16,265 nt of DNA from CALWPV01 sp045632125 (GTDB lineage Bacteria; Bacillota; Clostridia; Lachnospirales; Bianqueaceae). Location of the stretch: assembly GCA_045632125.1 (NCBI GenBank), contig JAZQWC010000016.1, positions 1-16,265 of the forward strand. The letters run 5' to 3'. Under the pieces are notes generated by a model that was not told the DNA's origin, searched no databases, and saw only the letters and a list, made by a program, of their open reading frames with translations. This document shows positions 5,727 through 12,325 of the stretch, in pieces; position 1 is the first letter of the stretch; each line of letters begins with the position of its first letter. The position numbers and the translations under genes were made by a program.

Positions 5727-7835
5727 ATGGAAATTACATCGAATAAGAATCGAGTGCCGGAGATGTTTGGCAGCATGGTTTTTAATGACCGTGTGATGAA
5801 GGAACGTCTGCCGAAGGAAACTTACAAAGCACTGCTACGTACCATTGAAGAAGGACGCAAATTGGATCCGGCTGTGGCCAGTGTTGTGGCTAATGCCATG
5901 AAGGACTGGGCTACCGAAAAGGGTGCCACCCATTATACCCACTGGTTCCAGCCTATGACCGGTATCACTGCAGAGAAGCACGACAGCTTCATTAGCCCGG
6001 TGGATGGCGGTAAGATCATTATGGAATTCTCCGGTAAGGAGCTGGTAAAGGGTGAGCCCGATGCATCCAGCTTCCCGAACGGCGGTCTGCGTTCCACCTT
6101 TGAGGCCCGAGGCTATACCGCCTGGGATCCTTCTTCCTATGCCTTTATTAAAGATAATACCCTGTGTATCCCCACCGTATTCTATTCTTATGGCGGTGAA
6201 GCGCTGGATAAAAAGACTCCTCTGCTGCGTTCTGTAGAGGCTATTAATAAACAGACTCTGCGTATTTTGAAGCTCTTCGGTCATAAGGATGTAAAGCGCG
6301 TACGTGTTACCGTTGGTCCGGAGCAGGAATACTTCCTGATCAATCGTAAGAAATATTATCAGCGCCAGGATCTGGTGATCTGCGGCCGTACCTTGTTTGG
6401 TGCCCGTCCTCCCAAAGGACAGGAAATGGAAGACCATTACTTTGGTACCATTAAGCCTCGTGTGGCAGAATTTATGGCAGATCTGGACGAAGAACTGTGG
6501 AAGCTGGGTATTCTGGCTAAAACTGAACATAATGAAGCAGCTCCTGCTCAGCATGAGTTGGCTCCCATCTTTACCGAAGCTAACATGGCTATTGATCACA
6601 ATCAGCTGACCATGGAAATTATGAAAAAGGTAGCCCGCCGTCATGATCTGGCCTGTCTGCTTCATGAAAAACCCTTCGAGGGCGTTAACGGAAGCGGTAA
6701 GCACGACAACTGGTCCTTGGGTACCGATACCGGCATCAATCTGTTTGAGCCCGGCGATTCTCCTAAGGACAATGCTCAGTTCCTGCTATTCCTGGTGGCT
6801 GTAATGAAAGCTGTAGATGAATATCAGGATCTGCTGCGTGTATCCATTGCCAGTGCCAATAATGATCACCGCTTGGGCGGAGATGAAGCGCCTCCGGCCA
6901 TTGTGTCCATCTTCTTGGGTCAGGAACTGACCGACATGCTGGAGACCATCGAAAAAGATGCGGCCTACGAGCAGCAGGATCGTCAGGAAATGAAGGTAGG
7001 CGTACATATTCTGCCTCGCTTCGCCCGCGACACCACCGACCGTAACAGAACCTCTCCCTTTGCCTTTACCGGCAATAAGTTTGAGTTCCGTATGCCCGGT
7101 TCCGGCTCCTCCGTATCCGGCCCCAACGTAATTTTGAATACCATTGTAGCTGAGGCTCTTTGCCAGTTTGCTGATGAACTGGAGCAGGCTGAGTGCTTTG
7201 AAACCGGCCTGGCTGAACTGATCAAACGAAACATTCGAGATCATAAGCGTATCATTTTTAATGGTAACAACTATTCTCAGGAATGGGTAGAAGAGGCTGC
7301 TCGTCGCGGTTTGTTTAACATGCAGACCACGGTTGATGCCTTGCCTGCATATCTGGCTGAGAAGAATGTGGCTGTTTTTGATAAGCACCACATCTTTACC
7401 CATACTGAGTTGAAATCTCGTTTCGAGATCTCTTTGGAAAACTACTGCAAGACCCTGAACATGGAAGCCTTGACCATGATCGATATGGCTTATAAAGGAA
7501 TTCTGCCCGCGGTCTCCAAGTATGTGAACATGTTGTGCAATACTGTGGTTACCAGAAAACAGGCCGGCCTGGGTGATATTAAGTCCGGTGAGGAAGCTAT
7601 TGCTCAGCAACTGTCCGCTATGTCTGCAGAAGCCTATAACAGACTGCGTCATTTGGAGGACAACTTGCAGAGAACCCATAACATTGCCGATATCCATGAG
7701 AAGGCTATCTACTTTAAGGATGCTGTTCTTCCGGCTATGGAAGCCCTGCGTGAGTCCTGCGACCAGATGGAGCGCATCACTGCAGAGGAATATTGGCCCT
7801 ATCCGACTTATAATGAGTTGCTGTTCTATGTATAA
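5727..7835 (+). CDS. glnN: Glutamine synthetase, type III (GlnN family)
   Basis: This 702-residue enzyme makes glutamine from glutamate, ammonia and ATP in the cytosol, and is the main ammonium-assimilating form in many anaerobes. The length and opening (VPEMFGSMVFND) are typical of GSIII, which is far longer than the roughly 450-residue type I enzyme. Visible active-site motifs are GPEQEYF (E199, E201), EHNEAAPAQHELAP, NGSGKHDNWSLGT (from N321), and the arginine/glycine segment FRMPGSGSSVSGPN. An upstream ATG at 5712 is in frame, but ATG 5727 is preferred: GACGAGG (5714-5720) precedes it by six bases and the protein then begins as family members do. It lies 30 bp after the transglutaminase-like gene and ends in a strong terminator. 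No nitrogen-control site is recognised. Confidence 0.96.
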   Translation: MEITSNKNRVPEMFGSMVFNDRVMKERLPKETYKALLRTIEEGRKLDPAVASVVANAMKDWATEKGATHYTHWFQPMTGITAEKHDSFISPVDGGKIIMEFSGKELVKGEPDASSFPNGGLRSTFEARGYTAWDPSSYAFIKDNTLCIPTVFYSYGGEALDKKTPLLRSVEAINKQTLRILKLFGHKDVKRVRVTVGPEQEYFLINRKKYYQRQDLVICGRTLFGARPPKGQEMEDHYFGTIKPRVAEFMADLDEELWKLGILAKTEHNEAAPAQHELAPIFTEANMAIDHNQLTMEIMKKVARRHDLACLLHEKPFEGVNGSGKHDNWSLGTDTGINLFEPGDSPKDNAQFLLFLVAVMKAVDEYQDLLRVSIASANNDHRLGGDEAPPAIVSIFLGQELTDMLETIEKDAAYEQQDRQEMKVGVHILPRFARDTTDRNRTSPFAFTGNKFEFRMPGSGSSVSGPNVILNTIVAEALCQFADELEQAECFETGLAELIKRNIRDHKRIIFNGNNYSQEWVEEAARRGLFNMQTTVDALPAYLAEKNVAVFDKHHIFTHTELKSRFEISLENYCKTLNMEALTMIDMAYKGILPAVSKYVNMLCNTVVTRKQAGLGDIKSGEEAIAQQLSAMSAEAYNRLRHLEDNLQRTHNIADIHEKAIYFKDAVLPAMEALRESCDQMERITAEEYWPYPTYNELLFYV

Positions 7836-7852
7836 AAATTAATAAAGATACT

Positions 7853-7880
7853 AAAAGGACTATCTTCGGGTAGTCCTTTT
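7853..7880 (+). terminator. Intrinsic terminator after glnN with a UUCG tetraloop
   Basis: A 12-bp stem, AAAAGGACTATC (7853-7864) with GGTAGTCCTTTT (7869-7880), has one G·U pair and is capped by a stable C(UUCG)G tetraloop. Confidence 0.92.
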
Positions 7881-7916
7881 GTGTTATGATAGAGAAAAAT
7901 AACTGGAGTAACCAAT

Positions 7917-9092
7917 ATGAACTATCGCAGTGACAAATACGGAAACCAAATCTCGATCTTAGGCTTCGGCTGTATGCGTTTTCCGCGCAAACTGGGTCTG
8001 ACTGATATAAAGGAAACAGAGCGGGAGATCATGACGGCTTACCGAGCCGGAGTGAACTACTTTGATACTGCCTACATTTATCCGGGCAGCGAGGCTGCTC
8101 TGGGTGAGATCCTGCAGAAAAACGGGATCCGTGATAAAGTATACATTGCCACCAAGCTGCCCCATTACTTGATCAAAAATGTGGAGGGCATGGAAAAGCT
8201 GTTTCAGGAGGAACTCAAACGCCTTCGCACCGACCATGTGGATTATTATTTAATGCATATGCTGGCAGATACGGCAACTTGGCAGCGGTTAAAAGATATT
8301 GGCATTGAACAATGGTTGGCCGATAAAAAGAAAAGTGGTGCGATCCGTCAGGTGGGCTTTTCCTATCATGGTAATTCCGATATGTTCTGTCAGTTGATCG
8401 ATGCCTACGACTGGGATTTTTGCCAGATTCAGTATAACTACATGGATGAGCATTCTCAGGCGGGTCGCAAGGGTCTGCACTACGCCAATGCCAAGGGTAT
8501 TCCGGTGGTGATCATGGAGCCACTGCGAGGCGGAAAATTGGTGAACCGCCTGCCGGAGGAAGCTAAAAAGATTTTTGCAGACTATAAGATTAAACACACC
8601 CCTGCCCAGTGGGCCTTTCGTTGGCTCTGGAATCAACCGGAGGTGACCTGTGTGTTGTCCGGCATGAATTCCGATGCCATGGTGAGAGATAATATCGAGA
8701 CCGCTTCCACGGTGGCCGTAGGTGAACTGGGACCGGAAGAGGAGGCCATGCTGCAGCGGGTAGTCAAAGCCATCAACAGCAAAATGAAGGTGGGTTGTAC
8801 CGGCTGCGGCTACTGTATGCCCTGTCCGAAAAACGTGGACATCCCCGGCACCTTCGCCGCTTATAACCGCCGCTATACAGAAAGTAAATTCTGGGGATTT
8901 GCAGAATATGTCATGTGTACTGCCCTTCGTAAAACATCCACCGCAGCGTCGAACTGTATTGAATGCGGCAAATGTGAAAAGCATTGCCCACAGCATATCG
9001 AAATTCGCAAACATTTAAAAGAGGCCCAACGCGATCTGGAGGGCCCCATCTATAAACTGGCCCGCAAAGTGGGCCGCATCCTGAAATTCTAA
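7917..9092 (+). CDS. Aldo/keto reductase with C-terminal 4Fe-4S ferredoxin motifs
   Basis: This 391-residue oxidoreductase joins an aldo/keto reductase TIM barrel (about 1-285) to a ferredoxin-like tail, an architecture common in anaerobes. Barrel features are the ILGFGCMRFP start, FDTAYIYPGSE with D50 and the tyrosine at 53 or 55, and K80 in IATKLP. The tail holds two cysteine clusters: C294, C297, C300, C303 and C347, C350, C353, C357, enough for two 4Fe-4S clusters. It probably passes electrons between a carbonyl/alcohol substrate and an iron-sulfur partner; the substrate is unknown. TGGAG (7903-7907) precedes the ATG by nine bases. A TATGAT -10-like box lies at 7885-7890 without a clear -35. 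The next gene starts 14 bp downstream, so the two form an operon. Confidence 0.92.
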   Translation: MNYRSDKYGNQISILGFGCMRFPRKLGLTDIKETEREIMTAYRAGVNYFDTAYIYPGSEAALGEILQKNGIRDKVYIATKLPHYLIKNVEGMEKLFQEELKRLRTDHVDYYLMHMLADTATWQRLKDIGIEQWLADKKKSGAIRQVGFSYHGNSDMFCQLIDAYDWDFCQIQYNYMDEHSQAGRKGLHYANAKGIPVVIMEPLRGGKLVNRLPEEAKKIFADYKIKHTPAQWAFRWLWNQPEVTCVLSGMNSDAMVRDNIETASTVAVGELGPEEEAMLQRVVKAINSKMKVGCTGCGYCMPCPKNVDIPGTFAAYNRRYTESKFWGFAEYVMCTALRKTSTAASNCIECGKCEKHCPQHIEIRKHLKEAQRDLEGPIYKLARKVGRILKF

Positions 9093-9106
9093 TAGGAGGA
9101 ACTACC

Positions 9107-9943
9107 ATGCAAACCACTAACTTTTGCGGACATGAAATCACCCGTCTCATTCTGGGGGATAACCCCTTCAACGGCTACACCTACATTGCCGACGACCTGC
9201 CCGCCGATGAACTGCTGGACTATCACACCGAGGAGAATATGATCGAATCCTTTATGGAAGCGGAGCGTTGCGGCATCAACACCATGGTGCCCATGGCCGA
9301 TCCCTTTGTGATGCGTACCATCCGCCACTATCAGCAGCGGGGCGGTAAAATGAACCTGATCTTCCAGCCCTACATGGCGGTGGATTTGGGCATGAACATT
9401 GGCATGATGAAAAAGGCAGATCCCATTGGTATCTACCATCAGGGAACCACCACCGATAACCTTTTTGAAGCCGGTCAGGTGGATCAGATCAAAGAAAATC
9501 TGAAAAAGATCCGCGAAAGCGGGGTGCTGGTGGGCCTTGGTACCCATCGCCCGGATGTGATCGAGCTGGCGGAGGAAGAAGGCTGGGACGTGGACTTTTA
9601 CATGGCCTGCCTGCAAAATGCCCGGCTCAGCCGGAAAGGAGCTCCCGGCTCCTACATTACCGGGCCGACCAAGCAAGACTTACTATTCTTCCCCGAAGAT
9701 CGGGCTATCATGCTGGATCTGATCAGCCGTGTGAGCAAACCTTGTATCGCCTTTAAGATCTTTGCCGGTGGCCAGGTATTCCATGGAAAACCGGAAAGTG
9801 AAACGCCGAACATCATCAAAGAGGTATATCGTGAGGTATTCAGTAAGTTAAAGCCCTGCGATGTAGCTGCCATCGGTGTATATCAAGGACGAAAGAATCA
9901 AATTAAAGAAAATGTGAGATTGTTCGAAGAAGCAATTGGATAA
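9107..9943 (+). CDS. Unrecognised cytosolic protein, probable TIM-barrel fold
   Basis: This 278-residue protein has no signal peptide or membrane segment. It opens with a TRLILGDNPFNGYTY segment (residues 12-26) and shows alternating strand-helix segments ending in barrel-like motifs (INTMVPMAD, MNLIFQPYM, DPIGIYHQG, VLVGLGTHRPD, VDFYMACLQNA, CIAFKIFAGGQ, DVAAIGVYQG). Eight such strand ends suggest a TIM barrel, possibly a distant relative of aldo/keto reductases or sugar-phosphate isomerases or aldolases. I do not recognise a named family, so no reaction is assigned. The start is firm: AGGAGG (9095-9100) lies six bases before the ATG. The gene is 14 bp after the aldo/keto reductase and shares its terminator, so the two products probably act on the same pathway. 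Confidence 0.85.
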   Translation: MQTTNFCGHEITRLILGDNPFNGYTYIADDLPADELLDYHTEENMIESFMEAERCGINTMVPMADPFVMRTIRHYQQRGGKMNLIFQPYMAVDLGMNIGMMKKADPIGIYHQGTTTDNLFEAGQVDQIKENLKKIRESGVLVGLGTHRPDVIELAEEEGWDVDFYMACLQNARLSRKGAPGSYITGPTKQDLLFFPEDRAIMLDLISRVSKPCIAFKIFAGGQVFHGKPESETPNIIKEVYREVFSKLKPCDVAAIGVYQGRKNQIKENVRLFEEAIG

Positions 9944-9946
9944 AAT

Positions 9947-9983
9947 AAAAAGGAGCCTTTAACGGAATGTTAAGGCTCCTTTT
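9947..9983. terminator. Bidirectional terminator between convergent genes
   Basis: Arms AAAAGGAGCCTTTAAC (9948-9963) and GTTAAGGCTCCTTTT (9969-9983) pair with a single bulged T. The A run on one side and T run on the other let it serve the plus-strand unit ending at 9943 and the minus-strand gene ending at 9996. Confidence 0.9.
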
Positions 9984-9995
9984 GAATGCAGATAT

Positions 9996-10946
9996 TTACT
10001 TAGCTGCTTCCTTAGCTGCTTCCACTACCCATTCAATTTGTTCGGTAAGGGCACCGGGCAGGGTACAATCGGCACCGATGATCAAGCCGGTGGGTACCTT
10101 TTCAATCAGTTCGCGGGTGAAGGCCTGAATTTCTTCCTTTGTACCGGTGGCGATCAAACTGTTTTTACGATTATCAAAACCACCCAGTACGCAGCGACCG
10201 CCAAAGAATTCCTGACCTTCAGCAATGCCCAGTTCTTCAATGTAAATAGCCCAGTTTACAGTTTTAACCGGGTAGTTCTGCCAATTCTCCAGTCGGTTGG
10301 CAATGCCGGACCAGCCGCAGCAGTGAAGAATGTTGATATCGCTCAAAGCGTTGGCGCGGTTGATCACCTTCAAATCACTGGGAGCTACCCATTTCTGATA
10401 TTCTTCATAGGTGAAACGCTCTTTTTCGCCGCCCTGTACATTCAGATACAAACCATCGCAGCCGGCCTCGGTGATACATAGTTCAGCCAAGGTAGCTAAA
10501 TCTTCAGCAATGGCATCCAAGGCAAATAGTACAGCATCGGGATTCTCGCGAAGATGTGCCATAACCATGTCGTCATCGGAACCATTTCGAATGGCGGAGA
10601 AGGGGGCGATGATGTTGTAATATACACACATATCGTCTTTAAGTCCGGCCTTAACGCCTTTCACACGCTCCACCTGTTCGCGAATGAAAGGATGATCCTT
10701 GCCTAAAGGCTTCAGGTTATACCAGTCAGAGGCTTTCTCGATCGGAATGGTAATAGGATAAGCAAAGTAGTTATCACACATGATTTTGGCCAGATCCACA
10801 TCAATATTGTTATAGTAATCCAGATGGGCATCGATACAGGGCTGACCCTTGCCTTTATCGGCAGGAAAATGAAACCAGAAACCCACCGGAGGGCGATCTA
10901 CCGGACGGCAGTTCATGGCATTGATGACACGTTCACGTTTATTCAT
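9996..10946 (-). CDS. URO-D/MtaA-superfamily protein, probable corrinoid-linked methyltransferase-like
   Basis: This 316-residue protein belongs to the uroporphyrinogen decarboxylase superfamily, as shown by the opening KRERVINAMNCRPVDRPPVGFW and the conserved C-terminal segment GLIIGADCTLPG. It carries H208-x-C210 in NILHCCGWSG and C294 in GADCTLPG, which fits the HxC...C zinc motif of the MtaA/MtbA/CmuA methyltransferases. True heme-pathway URO-D enzymes lack this motif. A zinc-bound thiol or methyl-transfer role is therefore more likely than heme synthesis, although no corrinoid protein gene is seen here. An in-frame ATG at 11009 would add 21 residues, but the start at 10946 is preferred because AAGGAGG (10960 down to 10954) sits seven bases upstream. 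Neighbours are sugar-metabolism enzymes. The substrate is unknown. Confidence 0.85.
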   Translation of the reverse strand: MNKRERVINAMNCRPVDRPPVGFWFHFPADKGKGQPCIDAHLDYYNNIDVDLAKIMCDNYFAYPITIPIEKASDWYNLKPLGKDHPFIREQVERVKGVKAGLKDDMCVYYNIIAPFSAIRNGSDDDMVMAHLRENPDAVLFALDAIAEDLATLAELCITEAGCDGLYLNVQGGEKERFTYEEYQKWVAPSDLKVINRANALSDINILHCCGWSGIANRLENWQNYPVKTVNWAIYIEELGIAEGQEFFGGRCVLGGFDNRKNSLIATGTKEEIQAFTRELIEKVPTGLIIGADCTLPGALTEQIEWVVEAAKEAAK

Positions 10947-10965
10947 GTTAGATCCTCCTTTATTG

Positions 10966-10988
10966 CAAGCGAAGCAGCAAATCGCTTG
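10966..10988 (-). promoter_or_regulatory. Dyad in the leader of the URO-D-like gene
   Basis: The 7-bp arms CAAGCGA (10966-10972) and TCGCTTG (10982-10988) enclose nine bases, just upstream of the ribosome binding site. It could be a leader hairpin or a regulator site. No clear -35/-10 pair is seen in the 108-bp gap before this gene, so it may depend partly on read-through from the Gfo/Idh/MocA gene. Confidence 0.4.
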
Positions 10989-11007
10989 ATGATTCATATA
11001 AATGTAC

Positions 11008-11041
11008 AAAAAGAGCCCTTCGAATTTCGAAGAGCTCTTTT
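11008..11041 (-). terminator. Intrinsic terminator after the Gfo/Idh/MocA gene
   Basis: Arms AAAAGAGC (11009-11016) and GCTCTTTT (11034-11041) continue inward through a mismatch into a CTTCG/CGAAG stem. Read on the minus strand it ends in a T run. It lies 14 bp beyond the stop codon at 11055. Confidence 0.85.
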
Positions 11042-11054
11042 GTAAAAGTTCGAA

Positions 11055-12140
11055 TTAGTTGAAGTATACAGGCTTTCCGGTCTTGCTGGAGGTGTAAATA
11101 GCTTCCAGAATTTCGGAAACAACCAAAGCCTGCTCGGGCAGTACAACGGGATCGGTGTCGTTTACGATGCAGTTGATCCAGTTGATAGCTTCGGTCTGAG
11201 CGGGGCTCATGGTAACGCCTTCGTAGAAGTTAACGCCGCCGGCAGAGGTGTTAACCTCGGTGTCGGTCAAACGGTTCAGTTTAACTTCGTTCAGGATCAG
11301 TTTGTCGTTCTTCAAGGAAAGACCAGCCTTGCTGCCGCACAGAACGCAGCTGCCCTCAGCGATAGGATCAGAAACGTTCAGAGCCCAGCTGGTCTCCAGC
11401 ATAATGGTAGCGCCATTCTTCATCTGAATAAATGCGCAGGCAGCCTCTTCCAGAGGAGTGGTGCTAACGCCGTCATCGCCCCAGATGTTACCGGCTTCCG
11501 GATGCTCCAGTTTCTTGTGGGTCTTACCCAAAACAACAGCGGGTTCGTAGTTGTTCATCAAGTACAGAGTCAGGTCCAGAGAATGGGTAGCGATATCGAT
11601 GATGGGACCGCCGCCCTGTTCTTCTTCGTTCAAGAATACACCCCAGTTGGGAGTACCACGACGACGTACAGCGTAGCAGTTAGCGTAGTAGATGTCACCC
11701 AGAGCACCGGTCTCGATATATTCTTTAGCATACTGGGCGGAAACTTTCTGACGATGCTGATAACCAATGCTCAGCTTCTTGCCGGTCTCTTTGGCAGCAG
11801 CCACCATACGGCGTGCATCTTCAGCGGTCTTAGCCATGGGCTTTTCGCACATAACGTGCTTGCCAGCGTGCAGAGCATCTACGGTGATGTCGGCATGCTC
11901 GCGGTTGGGAGTCAAAACGTGAACCACTTCGATGGTCTCATCTTTCAGCAGTTCCTTGTAATCAGTGTAAACTTTAGCATCGGGAGTACCAAACTGCTTA
12001 GCAGCTTTTTCTGCACGCTCAATGATCAGGTCACAAAAAGCAACCATTTCTACATTGGGAATATTGTGCAGAGAGGGCATATGCTTTCCGTTAGCAATAC
12101 CACCGCAGCCGATAATACCTACTTTAACAATTCTGTCCAT
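11055..12140 (-). CDS. Gfo/Idh/MocA family NAD(P)-dependent oxidoreductase
   Basis: This 361-residue cytosolic enzyme is of the family that oxidises or reduces sugars, inositols and related polyols with NAD(P). The N-terminal Rossmann fold shows VGIIGCGGIANGKH (G8, G11, G13). The family signature EKP is at E99-K100-P101 in VMCEKPMAKT. The catalytic-region motif GGGPIIDIATHSLD has D182 and H186. Length is typical. The start follows AAAGGA (12156 down to 12151). It is divergent from the GH38 alpha-mannosidase across a 185-bp region with facing promoters, which suggests shared control and a role in processing the sugar that GH38 releases; that link is inference. The exact substrate cannot be assigned. 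Confidence 0.93.
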   Translation of the reverse strand: MDRIVKVGIIGCGGIANGKHMPSLHNIPNVEMVAFCDLIIERAEKAAKQFGTPDAKVYTDYKELLKDETIEVVHVLTPNREHADITVDALHAGKHVMCEKPMAKTAEDARRMVAAAKETGKKLSIGYQHRQKVSAQYAKEYIETGALGDIYYANCYAVRRRGTPNWGVFLNEEEQGGGPIIDIATHSLDLTLYLMNNYEPAVVLGKTHKKLEHPEAGNIWGDDGVSTTPLEEAACAFIQMKNGATIMLETSWALNVSDPIAEGSCVLCGSKAGLSLKNDKLILNEVKLNRLTDTEVNTSAGGVNFYEGVTMSPAQTEAINWINCIVNDTDPVVLPEQALVVSEILEAIYTSSKTGKPVYFN

Positions 12141-12175
12141 AGTTGATAGATCCTTTCTGGAATGAATAAATTAGA

Positions 12176-12189
12176 GGCATCAAAATGCC
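12176..12189 (-). other. Small leader hairpin of the Gfo/Idh/MocA transcript
   Basis: GGCAT (12176-12180) and ATGCC (12185-12189) pair around a four-base loop, between the predicted minus-strand -10 box and the start codon. Confidence 0.4.
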
Positions 12190-12200
12190 ATAGTGCCTTC

Positions 12201-12229
12201 ATTATATCATCATTCGAGTAAAACTTCCA
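12201..12229 (-). promoter_or_regulatory. Probable promoter for the Gfo/Idh/MocA gene
   Basis: Read on the minus strand, TATAAT (12206 down to 12201) is a perfect -10 box. Seventeen bases upstream is TGGAAG (12229 down to 12224), a weak -35 that lies inside the GGTAGTGGAA element at 12225-12234. A weak -35 overlapped by a candidate regulator site suggests controlled expression. Confidence 0.6.
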
Positions 12230-12274
12230 CTACCTTATTAAAGGTTTTTAAATAATTTCATTGAAGAAGTGGAA
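12225..12274. promoter_or_regulatory. Dyad spanning the divergent promoters, candidate operator
   Basis: TTCCACT (12225-12231) and AGTGGAA (12268-12274) are inverted 7-mers. The left one covers the minus-strand -35 region; the right one lies in the spacer of the plus-strand promoter. A smaller A/T dyad (TTATTAAA and TTTAAATAA-like arms, about 12236-12256) is nested between. One regulator bound to both arms could control both divergent genes; this is inference from position. Confidence 0.45.
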
Positions 12275-12289
12275 TTCTCTTGGTATAAT
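12261..12289 (+). promoter_or_regulatory. Sigma-A promoter for the GH38 alpha-mannosidase gene
   Basis: The -35 box TTGAAG (12261-12266) and -10 box TATAAT (12284-12289) are separated by 17 bp. The start codon is 37 bp downstream of the -10 box. Confidence 0.8.
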
Positions 12290-12314
12290 ACAAATATCAA
12301 ACTTATATATGAAA

Positions 12315-12324
12315 GGGGATCCCC
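12315..12324 (+). promoter_or_regulatory. Palindrome covering the mannosidase ribosome binding site
   Basis: The ribosome binding site AAAGGGG (12312-12318) runs into a perfect palindrome GGGGATCCCC (12315-12324), ending one base before the ATG at 12326. In RNA the GGG could pair with CCC around GATC and hide the site, or two transcripts could pair. This ribosome binding site fixes the start at 12326. Confidence 0.5.
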
Positions 12325-12325
12325 T

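Noticed and set aside
5835..7697. Two minus-strand open frames of about 300 codons antisense to glnN
   Set aside because: Both are shadows of the glutamine synthetase gene with low-complexity, domain-free translations.
9996..10946. Heme-pathway uroporphyrinogen decarboxylase (hemE)
   Set aside because: The protein is divergent, carries the HxC...C zinc motif of methyltransferase-type members, and no other heme genes are present.
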